DNA of 64,000 nt, from assembly GCF_035222275.1 (NCBI RefSeq), contig NC_085885.1:3844001-3908000 (forward strand), read 5' to 3'. Positions 1 to 10,894 of this stretch are shown here, piece after piece. Position 1 is the first letter of the stretch. Each line of letters begins with the position of its first letter. Origin of the DNA: Podospora bellae-mahoneyi (Eukaryota; Ascomycota; Sordariomycetes; Sordariales; Podosporaceae). Under the pieces are notes generated by a model, which worked only from the letters and a program-made list of their open reading frames with translations, was not told the origin of the DNA and did not search any database. The translations under genes were made by a program, and so were the position numbers.

Positions 1-3000
1 ACGACTTCACTGGTGTCGTACGGCATGGAGAGATGATGCTGGTGCTGGGTCGGCCGGGGAGTGGCTGCAGCACTTTTCTCCGCGTCATTGCCAACAATAG
101 GGGCGGGTATGCTGCCGTTGAGGGCGAGGTTTCCTACAGCGGCATCTCTGCCGAGGAAGTTGCAAAGCGCTATCGCGGTGAGGTGGTCTACAACGGTGAA
201 GACGACCAGCACATGCCTACCTTGACCGTGGGGCAGACACTCCAGTTTTCGCTGCTCAACAAGACCAAGAAGCACCTCAGGGACAATGTGGACTTTATCA
301 TCGACTCGTTGTTGCGCATGTTTGCTATCCAACACACAAAAAACACCATTGTTGGGAATGCCTATACACGTGGTGTTTCCGGGGGTGAGAGAAAACGAGT
401 TTCCATCGCCGAGGCCCTGGCCACCAAGAGCACCATCGTCTGCTGGGACAATTCGACAAGAGGTCTCGATGCATCCACCGCTCTGGATTACGCCAAATCG
501 CTGCGTGTCATGACCGATGTATCGGATCGAACAACCATCACCACCCTCTATCAGGCCGGAGAAGGCATTTATGAGTTGATGGACAAGGTCCTGGTCATCG
601 ATGAAGGGCGCATGCTCTATCAGGGCCCTGCCAACCAGGCCAGGCAGTACTTCATCGACCTTGGTTTCCACGCACCACCACGCCAGACTACTGCCGACTT
701 TCTCACCTCCATCTGTGACCCAGTCACCCGACAGTTCCGCCCCGGCTACGAAGACAAGTGCCCCAAAACTGCCGAGGAGCTTGAGACAGCATTCAGAAAC
801 AGCGAGGCATACAGGAAGGTCCTTGCTGATGTGGAGCAATTTGAGAGGCATCTGCAACAAACCAAGCATGCCGATACTCAGAGGTTCCAGGAAGCCGTCG
901 AGGAGCAAAAGTCTCGCCGTGTTGCCTCGGACTCGAACTACACTGTCAGCTTCTGGAAGCAAGTCCTCGCCTGCTCCCGCCGCGAACTCTGGCTCTTGTG
1001 GGGCAACAAGACGGAAATGTACACCAAATATTTCACCATCATCAGCAACGGCTTCATTGTTGGCTCTCTCTTCTACGACACTCCGGACAACACGGCCGGC
1101 ACCTTCCTGCGTGCCGGTGCTGCCTTCTTCTCCATTGTCTTTCTCGGATGGCTTCAGCTCGCTGAGCTCATGAAAGCCGTCTCTGGTCGTGTTGTTGTGG
1201 CTCGGCACAAGGAATATGCCTTCTATCGTCCGTCTGCTGTCAACCTTGCCCGCGCTCTCGTCGATCTCCCGGTTTTGATCTTCCAGGTTGTCATCTTTGG
1301 TCTGATCATGTACTTCATGACTGGTTTGGACTTGACACCGGCCAAGTTCTTCATCAGTCTCTTATTCATCTATACGACCACCTTTTGCATCACGGCTCTG
1401 TACCGCATGTTTGCGTCCCTGTCACCAACAATTGACGATGCCGTTCGTTTCAGCGGACTTGCGCTCAACTTGCTGGTCATCTTTACCGGTTACGTGATCT
1501 ACAAGCCTATCTTGGTGTCACAAAAGATCTGGTTCGGTTGGCTCTTTTACGTGAATCCGGTAAGCAGATCTCCCTCCTTCCTTCGACATCGTCCAACAGC
1601 TGCTAACAAGAGACAGCTTGCATATGCCTTTGAAGCCGCTCTGACCAATGAGTTTTCTGGCCGGATCATGGAATGCGCCCCTGCGCATCTTGTGCCTCAA
1701 GGGCCGGGTATTCTACCAGCCAACCAGGGATGTGCGATTCCAGGCTCGGTCGCAGGGAGTACTGATGTCTCCGGAACGGCATACCTCGACAGCCAGTTCA
1801 ACTACACCCGGGATCACCTGTGGCGCAACTTTGGTGTTCTCATAGCCTTCTCTGTGCTTTATCTCATGGTCACAGTGGCCGCCACGGAGCTCTTGACATT
1901 TGTCGGATCGGGCGGCGGCGCCCTTGTCTTCAAGCGTTCCAGCAAGGCAGCCAAGCGAGCCAAACTCGCTGCGAAGCCGACCGACATGGAGAAGGGCAAT
2001 GCGACCGGAGCATCATCCACCACTGACGTTGGCTATCAGAATCGCTCGGAAAAGACAGAACTAACTGGTCTGACCGGAAGCGACAAGGTCTTTACCTGGG
2101 AGAATGTCTCGTACACTGTTCCGACCCCTCAAGGGCCCAAGAAGCTTCTCAACGGAGTCAGCGGTTACGCGAAACCGGGAGTCATGGTTGCCCTCATGGG
2201 AGCCAGCGGTGCTGGCAAGACGACGCTGCTCAACACCTTGTCCCAACGCCAAACGGTCGGCGTGGTTTCTGGCGACATGCTGGTTGACGGTAAACCGTTG
2301 ACCGGAGACTTTCAACGCGGCACTGGCTTCGTCGAACAAATGGATCTTCACGACGAGACCGCCACCATTCGGGAGGCTCTTGAGTTCTCTGCGCTCCTTC
2401 GCCAGAGCCGTGACACGCCGAAGCACGAGAAGCTGGCCTATGTCGACACTGTTCTGGACTTGCTCGAGTTGACGGACGTTCAGGATGCCATTATTGCGTC
2501 TCTGGGCGTGGAGCAAAAGAAGAGACTGACTATTGGCGTGGAACTAGCGGCCCGGCCTTCGCTTCTGCTCTTCCTCGACGAACCGACTAGTGGTCTTGAT
2601 GCCCAGTCCGCTTTCTCTATTGTGCGCTTTCTTCGCAAGCTCTGCGTTGCTGGACAGGCCATCGTGTGCACTATTCATCAGCCCTCGTCTGACCTGATCC
2701 AGGAGTTTGATGAGATTCTGGCCTTGAATCCCGGCGGCAACACCATTTACTTTGGTCCTGTTGGAGAGAACGGCAGCGCAGTGGTCAAGTACTTTGCCGA
2801 CCGAGGCGTCCAGTGTCCTTCCGGCAGAAACGTCGCCGAGTTCCTCCTCGAGACGGCCATCAAGGGTGGAAGACGCCCCGACGGCAAGCGAATTCACTGG
2901 ACTCAGGAATGGCGCGAGTCCAAGGAGAACCGAGACTTGCTGGCCGAGATTCAGCGGCTCAAGGATGAGCGCAGCAAGGCCAACAAGGAATCGACTGTTG

Positions 3001-4119
3001 TCCAGCTGGCATTGCAATCGTTTGCTGCTCCCACCTGGACGCAAATCACCCTTCTGACCAAGCGCATGTTTGTCCACCAATGGCGTCAGCCATCTTACCT
3101 CTACGGGCGGCTGTTCACTGCTGTTATTGTCGGCATCTTCAATGGCTTTACCTTTTGGAAGCTGGGCAACACGGTGGCTGACATGCAGAACCGCATGTTT
3201 ACGTGCTTCCTCATCATCATGATCCCTGCCACCGTCCTCAATGCCGTCTTGCCAAAGTTTTACACCAACCGCATGCTCTGGGAGGCACGCGAGCACCCAT
3301 CGCGCATCTATGGCTGGGTTGCCTTTTGCACGGCCGAGGTCTTGTCCGAGATCCCAGGCAGTATTCTGGCGGCCGTGCTGTACTTTTTGCTGTGGTACTT
3401 CCCCACTGGTTTGCCGACTGAGGCGTCAGTTGCGGGTTACGTCTTCTTGATGACGCTGCTCTTCTTCCTGTTCATGGCCAGCTGGGGTCAGTGGATCTGC
3501 GCGTGGGCGCCCAACTTTACCGTCATCAGCAACATCCTGCCGTTCTTTTTGGTCACGTTTTCCATCTTCAACGGTGTTGTGGTTCCTTATGACCAGCTGA
3601 ATGTGTTTTGGAGATATTGGATCTATTATGCGAACCCATCGACGTGGTGGGTCAGAGGCGTTCTCGCGGCCACGTTGAATGGTCAGAGTGTGCAGTGTGC
3701 TCCCAATGAGGCCGCCTACTTTGATCCCCCATCAGGACAGACGTGTTTGGAGTTTGCGGGCGACTTTGCGAGGCAGGCTGGTCAGGGGTATCTGCTCAAT
3801 CCCAACGACACGGCAGACTGCGGGTTTTGCCCGTACTCGAGCGGGAACCAGTACTTGAACACGTTGGGGATCACTCCGGATGAGAAGTGGAGGGACTTTG
3901 GCATCTTTTTGGTGTTTTGCTTTACTAACTGGATGTAAGTTTTGACCTCGGTTCTTGATTGCATGACACGGCTGCTAACATGTTTATTACCCACCCAGGC
4001 TGGTTTACTTCTTCGTCTGGACCGTCCGAGTCAAGGGTATGACATTCGGCTTTGGGCCGCTGTTTGACGTACTCGGCAAAGGTGTCCGGGCGGTCAAGGG
4101 GCTCTTGAAGAGAAAATAG
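1..4119 (+). CDS. PDR-type (ABCG) ABC multidrug transporter, 5' end outside window
   Basis: Plasma-membrane ATP-driven exporter of the fungal pleiotropic drug resistance family. The open frame already runs at base 3, so the N-terminus lies upstream; 1,331 residues are visible. Order is NBD1-TMD1-NBD2-TMD2: Walker A GRPGSGCST near residue 16, signature VSGGERKR, the NBD1-typical degenerate Walker B CWDNSTRGLD, then NBD2 Walker A GASGAGKTT, the PDR-type signature VEQKKRLTIG and Walker B LLLFLDEPTSGLD. Two introns are inferred: 1560-1616 (57 nt, in frame and without a stop, removed because NP|LAYAFEA is the conserved join) and 3935-3998 (gtaagt...ctaac...cag), after which a final exon encodes VRVKGMTFGFGP and ends at 4119. 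The substrate cannot be told from sequence; azoles, plant defence compounds or own metabolites are usual for the family. Confidence 0.95.
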
Positions 4120-4484
4120 AGGAAAGAGAATCTGGTTCGATGGGATAGAACTCGGTTGGGTTTAGAGAAGACACACGAGGCATTTGATACCACGGGATTT
4201 CGGCTTGCTGTTTGTCACACATACGAGATATAATAATGGATGAAGGGATAGAATGAGTGCGAGGTAGATAGATCTAGAAATAACAGTCTTTGATCGCTCA
4301 ATCCTGGGGGTTTGTTTTCTTTGGCGTGCGCATTCAGGGGTAACCAACCGTTGCCACCGCCATCATCTCCACCCTCCAGCCACAAAACCCTCATCTCCAC
4401 CACCACTTGCCCTATTACCCACTTCCCACCAGCCCACCCTCCATGAACCTTACTTCCCAGCCGCTTTCTCAACAAATCAAAGCC

Positions 4485-4571
4485 GGGCGTGTGGTCTAGT
4501 GGTATGATTTCTGTTTCGCACTTCCTTCTGCGATCCTACAGAAGGTCCCGCGTTCAATTCGCGGTACGTCC
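4485..4571 (+). tRNA. tRNA-Ala (CGC) with 16-nt intron
   Basis: The cloverleaf folds fully: acceptor GGGCGTG/TACGTCC including the alanine identity pair G3:U70, D stem GTC/GAT, anticodon stem TCTGT/ACAGA and T stem CCGCG/CGCGG around TTCAATT. Anticodon CGC lies at 4517-4519. A 16-nt intron (4521-4536) sits at the canonical place after position 37. First of three tRNA genes between the ABC transporter and the GH16 gene. Confidence 0.93.
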
Positions 4572-4648
4572 AGGTCTCTCACACACCTCATCCTCCAACA
4601 AACCTCTACGACAGGTGCACAAACATCTGTTGATAAATTGTTCGTTTA

Positions 4649-4727
4649 TCTTCCGTAGTATAGTGGTCAGTATGTGAGCTTGTCATTGGTCAACGCTCGA
4701 GACCCGGGTTCAATTCCCGGCGGGAGA
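4649..4727 (+). tRNA. tRNA-Asp (GTC) with 8-nt intron
   Basis: Acceptor TCTTCCG/CGGGAGA, D stem GTA/TAT, anticodon stem TGAGC/GCTCG (one wobble pair), T stem CCGGG/CCCGG. Anticodon GTC is at 4682-4684. Eight extra bases (4686-4693) after position 37 are read as a very short intron, because without them the 7-base loop and both stems are perfect. Confidence 0.92.
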
Positions 4728-4852
4728 GGCTCTACAGAAGAAGGGGGTTATGTGGGTGCTCTTTTTTTTTCTTGGCTTTTTGCCTCCTGTTTAGGGAGGT
4801 TTTGTTTGGGTATTGAGTTGAGAAGGGTGACATAGAAGGGGGGAGAGAGAAA

Positions 4853-5428
4853 TCAGGCATGACTCCAAGGCAGCACCTCCGTCTTTTTATCCCCCCCTAC
4901 ATCAACCGCCTCGGCACCAACAAGAAAGAATACCACTCTCGCCCAGACGGTATCGCTCTTGTTTTCCCAAGCATGCATCGTCCCTCGTTGCACGACCACA
5001 TCACCCTTTTTGAGCCTTCTCTTCTCCCCGCCGTCCAGAGTCAGCTCCATCTCTCCTTCGATAACCACCCCAAAGTCGATTGTTTCTGTCCTGTGAAACT
5101 GGATTGCCTGCCCTGGTCCCCAGTCGCAGTACCGCACGAGTGATTTCCCTGGTGCCTTTGGGAACCAGAGCGTGCCTGGGCTTGGCTGGAGGGGGTGAAC
5201 CTGGAGACGGTTGATGTCATCTTCAGTGGACATGTTGAGGGGGGTGGTGAAGGTTTTGTAGAGGTCGTGGACAACCATGCCTACTGAGCCGTACGGGGTT
5301 GGGGAGGAGGGGAGGAGAGAGGGAGGGGCGAAGATGGGGAGGCCGGTGGTGGGGGAGTGCGTTGTCACATGGCGGGTAGGGGAGCCGAGGGGGTTGTAGA
5401 TGGGTTGGTCTCTTTCTGAGGAGGACAT
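4853..5428 (-). CDS. Cupin-domain protein (191 aa)
   Basis: Small single-domain cupin beta-barrel protein of unknown substrate. The barrel occupies about residues 110-175: motif 1 reads FHRTETIDFGVVIEGEMEL (His, then Glu and Gly at cupin spacing; HxT replaces the usual HxH) and motif 2 reads GDVVVQRGTMHAWEN with the second metal-ligand His. No signal peptide and no intron are needed. The chosen start (MSSSERD) gives the compact size of fungal relatives; the same frame is open upstream to 5704 but that part is low-complexity. Fungal cupins of this size occur both in secondary-metabolite clusters and alone; no biosynthetic core gene is nearby, so a general oxidoreductase, isomerase or orphan role is equally possible. 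Confidence 0.85.
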   Translation of the reverse strand: MSSSERDQPIYNPLGSPTRHVTTHSPTTGLPIFAPPSLLPSSPTPYGSVGMVVHDLYKTFTTPLNMSTEDDINRLQVHPLQPSPGTLWFPKAPGKSLVRYCDWGPGQAIQFHRTETIDFGVVIEGEMELTLDGGEKRRLKKGDVVVQRGTMHAWENKSDTVWARVVFFLVGAEAVDVGGDKKTEVLPWSHA

Positions 5429-5802
5429 GGCGGTGGTGGTGATGGGGGTTGTTGACAAAGGAAGATGGGTTTGCTGTGGGGGAAAAGAAAGAGTGGCGAT
5501 GTGGAACGGAGCGTCAAGAGTGTTTTGATGAGATGCAAACCCCTCTCGGAGGTAAAAGAAGGGTCCAGTCTTATCATATGAAAAGCACGGTGGGTGTGTG
5601 CGGCCGGGTATTATCCAATGGTGGTCATATATATACATCGGACCTGTTGAGTTGTACAAAGAATGCGAGGGGCAATCTACCTTATGTCGCTTGATGTTGA
5701 ACACACAGCCAATGATTCTTCTTGCATCCCCTTTACCGCCAAAAATAAGAATAAAAAAGAGGGAGAAATGCCAAAAGTAAACTTATCATGTGATGATTGC
5801 TT

Positions 5803-5913
5803 GGACGAGCTGGGAATCGAACCCAGGACCTTTCGCATACAATGGATCCTTGATCTTGAGGATACAAGGATGAGTATGCTAAGCGAACGCTCTACCAACT
5901 GAGCCACACGCCC
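5803..5913 (-). tRNA. tRNA-Ala (AGC) with 39-nt intron
   Basis: Read on the minus strand: acceptor GGGCGTG/CTCGTCC with G3:U70 (one T-T mismatch at 6:67), D arm GGCTCAGTTGGTAGAGC, anticodon stem TTCGC/GCGAA, T stem CTGGG/CCCAG around TTCGATT. Anticodon AGC is followed by A37 and a 39-nt intron (5838-5876). Confidence 0.93.
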
Positions 5914-6305
5914 TTTTCTTTTGCTTGATGAGTGTACACGGTCAGAGATTTAGCCCATGAGTGAAAAGCAAGTCACGTAAAAGAGCCAGAAAGCCAAGAG
6001 TACGAAAGCTAACAACAACACAGGCAAAAGATTATTGCAAAACCAAAACCACGCAAAACAAGAGGCAGGGTATACCATTTCATCGCTTTGCCAGGCACCA
6101 GCCGTAGCTTTCTCTTCTCAACGGTATCTAGTGCCAACAAGTCTATCTCCCAACAGAGAAAAAATAAAGGGTGCTGCTGTGTGCGTGTGTGTTTCATCAT
6201 TGCCCGCCAAATGCTCTCATGCCATAATATAAGAACAGGAAGATCGAGACCAACATCAAAAAGAGAAAATTCCAAGAATACACCACGACGTCCCGAGAAC
6301 CACGC

Positions 6306-8212
6306 TTAGCTGTAACCGCCGCCGCCACCGTTTCCACCATTCCAGTACCCCTGTTGAGGGCCGTTAGCCGGTCCAGGAGGGTTGCCGTACCCCGATGATT
6401 GTTGCTGCAGCTGCGGGGGGGTTCCGTATCCGCTCGTGGGTGTGGTGAAGCTCCTCTGAGGCTGGGGGTGAGCGAGAGGTGCTGGGCTGGTGGTGGCGCT
6501 TCGCTGCGGCGGCTGACCGATGCCAAAGTCAAACCCGTGCTGTTGCTGATTCGGTCCCGGTGACCCCATCCTCGACTGAAGGCTTTGGTTCGTCATGCTC
6601 CGTGTCGGTGGGTGTGGCAGGGGTTGGTGCGGGGGCGGCGACATGGACTGGTTGTACAAAGACCCTGTTGGTGAGCGCAAGCCTTCGTGTGGGTTGTAAG
6701 GAGACGGGGCGCCGGGGGATCGGGCATTTTGAGTGCCGACATAGTTGGGACCGAAGGGGTTCGTGGGGTCTACCGTACGTGGAGACTGCGCGCCTTCGCG
6801 AAGAAGAGGAGTGCTCGTGGGGCTCATGGGACCGTCGTTTCCATTGTTGGCGGCACGAGCAGCCGCGGCACCGGCACCGGCACCGACGGCGGCCGCTGTG
6901 GCCATGGCGACAACGTTGCCGAACTTCTCGTTGGCGGGGGCGGGCGAGGGGGGAACACTGTAGCTGTCCTTGTCGGCATGCCCGTTTTGGGCCATGTCCT
7001 TGGCATTGTACTCGTGAGCGTTGCTTGTGAAAGCATCAGGGTTGATGCCCTCCTTTCTGAACCGCTCCATCTCCAGACGCTCGGCTTCGGCACGCGCCGC
7101 GGCCTCGGTGGCCTCCTTAGCCCCCTGCCTTCTCTGGCGAATGCAGTAGAATAGAGCAGCGAAGAGGATGGCAGCACCGACAGAGGAGCCACCGGCGTAG
7201 ATGGCAATTTTGGCGGCGTTGGGAAGTTCCTCCCATTTCTCGGCCATGGTCTTCTCGGGCACAGGGGGTGGCGCGTTCATGACCTCCTCGACGGTAGAAT
7301 TACCCCTTGATAAGAGTCAGTCAGGAGGCCAATTTCGGGTCGACGGAAGGAGCTTCTTCAAACTTACTCGACAATCTGGATGCTCTCCCACGAACCAGAC
7401 CGGTCTCCATACACATATTCCTTGCCGCTGCTGTAGTCGGTGACGTGGCAGTTCTTGACAAACATGGAAAAGGGGCCCTTCGTGTAGTCGGTAGTACCGC
7501 CAGCCCACTCGCGGGTGCCCTCGGGCAGGCTGGGGTCACCACCGGCCCAGATACCGATAGAAATGCGCATGGGTGTCTGGGGGTACAGATCCATGCCACC
7601 CTCGTCTTTCTTGCCGTCGCCTTTGCTAATGGCATCCTCTGGAGTCAGTCTGCGGAACTTGGCGCCGTCGATGTAGAAGTCAAGGTAGTCCTTGGTCCAG
7701 TCCAGGGTGTAGTTGTGGAAGTCGTCCTGGACGCTGGGGATCTGGTCGTACTGGGCGTTGGTGTAGTGCGGTTGGTTCTTGCCAAAGTAGTTGCTCTGAG
7801 CGACGGTGGAGTTGCCGCCAAAGAATTCCCAGTCGATCTCGTCCAGATTATCGCTCAACAACATGATGGAGCTGATGATGCCGCGACCGGGAGCTGCCTT
7901 GAGCCAGATTTCGGTACGACCCCAGAAGATGTAGAAGCGAGAGCGAATGGTGGGCGAGTCGCCCTGCTTGTTGATGGTGAACTCGGCACCAGTCTCGGGA
8001 GAGTACTTGACAGGGCCGACGGTGGTTTCCCAGGCTTCGAACTTGGGGGTGGCGTTGAAGACAAAGTTGTAGTCCATGCTGAAGGCGGGGTTTGGCGGGC
8101 ACGTCTCGTTCATGGGAAAGCAGTGGGTGGTGACCTGGGCGGCGACATTGCTGATGAGCGATGTCCACGCCAGCAGCCCGAGGGCCGGGGCGAAAGATGG
8201 TGTTAATCTCAT
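6306..8212 (-). CDS. CRH-like GH16 cell-wall transglycosidase with transmembrane anchor and Gly/Pro-rich tail
   Basis: Extracellular chitin-beta-glucan crosslinking enzyme of the CRH/UTR2 group. Two exons, 8212-7368 and 7305-6306, joined across a 62-nt intron (gtaagt at 7367) to give 614 aa. A signal peptide is expected at residues 1-25 (LLAWTSLISNVAAQ). The GH16 domain fills about residues 45-280, with catalytic motif DEIDWEFFG (ExDxE) and WAGGDPS near its end. After a short linker, IAIYAGGSSVGAAILFAALFYC is a clear membrane helix at about residues 305-330. It is followed by a basic stop-transfer and a tail of about 270 residues rich in Gly, Pro, Gln and Ser, presumably cytoplasmic. Classical yeast CRH proteins are GPI-anchored; this one has a membrane helix instead. 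Signal peptide, domain and helix are seen; enzymatic function is from family knowledge. Confidence 0.93.
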
Positions 8213-9137
8213 TGTCGATTCAGCTGTCGTATGCTTGGGGTGTTGTATTGATGTATGTACAGGTGTTGCTCGCTCAGACTGTTGATATGTACGTCTCGTG
8301 TCGCCGAATGATCAGAGTAGTTGCATGTCGCTGTACTGCTCTTTGTATTCTCCAAGGATGTCGTCGTCCAAAAAAATTGTGTAAAAATCGGGGAATCAAG
8401 ATCAATTGACCGGCCGTGTCGGAAAAGAATCGAATGTTTGTAGGGATTGTGTGAGGCAATTGGGAGTGCCTCGTCTCGGTCAGGGCAAGTTGAGTGCTTG
8501 CCGCGTGTGGTGGTAGCTGGAGCTGGTGGGTGAAGGAGTGTGGAGTGTGGTGCTGTCGAGGGATCTCAGCAGAAAAGGAAACGTCAACGACGGACGAAAA
8601 GAGATGGGACATGGAGATGAGAAAAAGAGATTGGGAGGCCCAAAAAGGGGCGTGTCGATAAGCAGACACGGCAGGATTCCTCGCGAACCGAAGCTTGGGC
8701 TCTCTCGGCAGGCCTTGGCGGTTAAGCCCTTTGCGGAATAGCCCGCTGAAGCACGCGCCAGTGTCCGGGGAAGTCCCTGAAGGACTGCTTGTTTCATGTT
8801 AGCGCACCTGCTGTTGAACCAATCACAGGCTGTCATCCAGAGACTAGCGTTTTCTTGGGACTGCAGAAGCGGAGAAGCCATCTTGGATTTTCAGGCACAA
8901 CGGCCACACGCAGATGAGTGTGACCTCACTGGTCCACCGTTGCGAAACTGTGAATTTTTGGGTTTTATTTATATTTTTACTGTCATTTTTATTCTTCTCA
9001 TCAGCGAAAGAAGAAACCGAAACCTTCCATTTCTCATCTCCCGTCTACTGGGCTGCGGGTGCCGCGGGCCGCCCACCGTTGATATTTACCCGCTACCTAT
9101 CTTGACAGCACCCGATCCAGCCGTTGATCAACACTAG
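8213..9137. other. Intergenic, promoter side of GH16 gene and 3' side of P450
   Basis: No gene recognised. The first few hundred bases upstream of the GH16 start are its likely promoter and leader. The remaining open frames lack codon structure or family resemblance. Confidence 0.5.
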
Positions 9138-10894
9138 CTACTTTGTACAACTCTGGATAGGCTTGCTCTCCTGGATTGCCGTGGCTCTCCTCATCACACT
9201 CACCCACATATCACTGTGTAGCCACAGGCTGTAGTTGTGCGCTTTCCACGGCTCATAAGGGTACACAAGTTGGAAGTCAAAGTGCCGCAACAGCTACCAT
9301 TGGCAAACAAGTCCCGTGTATCAGTCTCGCATCCCGATGATCTGCAAGGAGGGGTAGCACAAGACAAACATACCTCGACGAAAATCTTGTTCAACTCAAG
9401 AAAGGCGACAGTCTTTCCAGAACACCCCCAACGTCCATACCCGAATACAAGTTCGGTCACTCTCTTCATCTCGACAAACTTCTTCTCGTTCTGAGCCACG
9501 GCCTCGATCCACCTCTCGGGTCGAAAAAGGTCCGCATCCTCCCCGAAGGTGCCCTTGTGCCGTCCTGTTGACCAGAAGCTTGCTGCAATTCTCGTCCCAC
9601 CAGGCACAAATTTGCCGTCGATGGTATCACCTTCGGGGGGGACCACCTTCAACGGGATGCCGGTGAAGGGGGAGTAGAGACGAAGTCCTTCGTAGATGAC
9701 TCCCTGCAGGTATGGCAGTGTGGCACTTTCGGCGGCTGTGATTGGATTCGAGATCTTGCCGCTCTTGATGCCCTCATCAATCGCTCTCTGCAGAGCTTGA
9801 TACACCCTCGGCGTTGTCATGACATATAGCATTGTCGCTCGAATGGCGGTAGCGGTTGTATCAGAGCCGGCCACGATCTGGATCAAGACCTCGGCTTCGC
9901 ACTCACGCTGAGAGAGACCATGCCGTACAAACGAGCCCTTCCAAGGAATTACCTGTCAGCGGTCGTCGTTGCCGAGTCCTAGAGAAGAGGGGAAACCTAC
10001 TAACATATCCTTCCTGTCCTCTGCTCCCTCTCCGAATCTCTCCTCCACCAACATCCGAGCCAGTCTCATCAGCAACCCCAACCCCGCCTTGTCCGTTGCT
10101 TTGGGCCCGATCAATTTCAGAGTAAGATCATTTGCAAACAACCCCCTCAAAAAGGGAGCCGACGATATTGCAACCGACTTCGGAGCATGTCTCTCCACTA
10201 ATCCCAAATAATCAACCCCGTGCTTATCCGCTCCCTCGGTCAGTACCATCTCAAAGTCGGCCTCATGACCAAACGCAATCCGCGAAATACTATCCAAGGT
10301 GAAATGTGAGCTCAACCTGGCCAAATCGATCGTCTTTCCTGCTCAACTTTGCGCTCAAGTACCTCTCTCACTTGTCGCAGTTTGAGGTCAATATCCCCTT
10401 CCAAATTCGGCACGTCCTTCCCCGCGTACCCAGCCGAGAGCTTGGTCTTGAGCTCGTCGTGGTACTTGGTGTCCAAGGTCGTGAACATGGCGTCCGTGAG
10501 GGGATCAAGCCGGGACTGTTTATACCAGTCGGATCTGGAGTATTTGGACCGAGCCCCTGAGGTGCGTCTGATCACCTCCGGGTCCGACGTGATGAGGTCG
10601 TTGGGGCCAACTCGGATGGTGGACATGTGGTCGTACTTGGAGTTGGCAGCAGTGAAGTAGTCGGCCATGCGGCCCGAGCGGTGGACCTTGTAGAGCCAGA
10701 GATATGAGAAAGAAGTGGTAGGGGGGCCAGGGAAGCGCCGGAGTGGGGAGAAAAAATGGCAGTAGATGGCAGTAGATGGCAGTAGAGAGGTAGTATGTCA
10801 TGAACAGAAGCAGCAGAAAAGCAGGGACCGAGTAGGAGAGCGGAGAGTTGGGGATCTCGGGCAGAACGGCCATCATGTGCGACGGATAAGTCAT
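9138..10894 (-). pseudogene. Cytochrome P450 (pisatin demethylase/benzoate hydroxylase-like), two apparent frameshifts
   Basis: Membrane-bound haem monooxygenase of the fungal CYP group resembling pisatin demethylase. Visible in order: N-terminal membrane helix from the ATG at 10894, RRFPGPP hinge, FTLDSISRIAFG, I-helix AGSDTT, EGLR (ExxR), FRPERW and haem loop FGYGRWGCSGK. Introns are 9953-10000 (48 nt) and 9294-9373 (80 nt); the true C-terminus (PYEPWKAHNY) then ends at 9138. Two breaks: a 10-bp unit ATGGCAGTAG present three times at 10756-10785 separates the N-terminal helix frame from the RRFPGPP frame, and removing one unit restores a continuous YLSTAIYCHFFSPLRRFPG. A second shift near 10330-10340 separates ERKVEQERR from IDLARLSSHF with no plausible intron. 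Either a young pseudogene or, for the second site, an assembly error. The haem ligand Cys is intact. Confidence 0.8.
10756..10785. repeat. 10-bp tandem repeat x3 in P450 coding region
   Basis: Three perfect copies of ATGGCAGTAG, on the plus strand, inside the N-terminal coding part of the P450. The unit length is not a multiple of three, so every gain or loss of one copy shifts the reading frame. Confidence 0.95.

Noticed and set aside
2544-3296. 250-codon frame antisense to the ABC transporter
   Set aside because: Shadow of the GC-rich coding strand of a conserved gene; no own motif.
7307-8206. 299-codon plus-strand frame antisense to the GH16 gene
   Set aside because: Shadow frame of the GH16 exon; no independent evidence.
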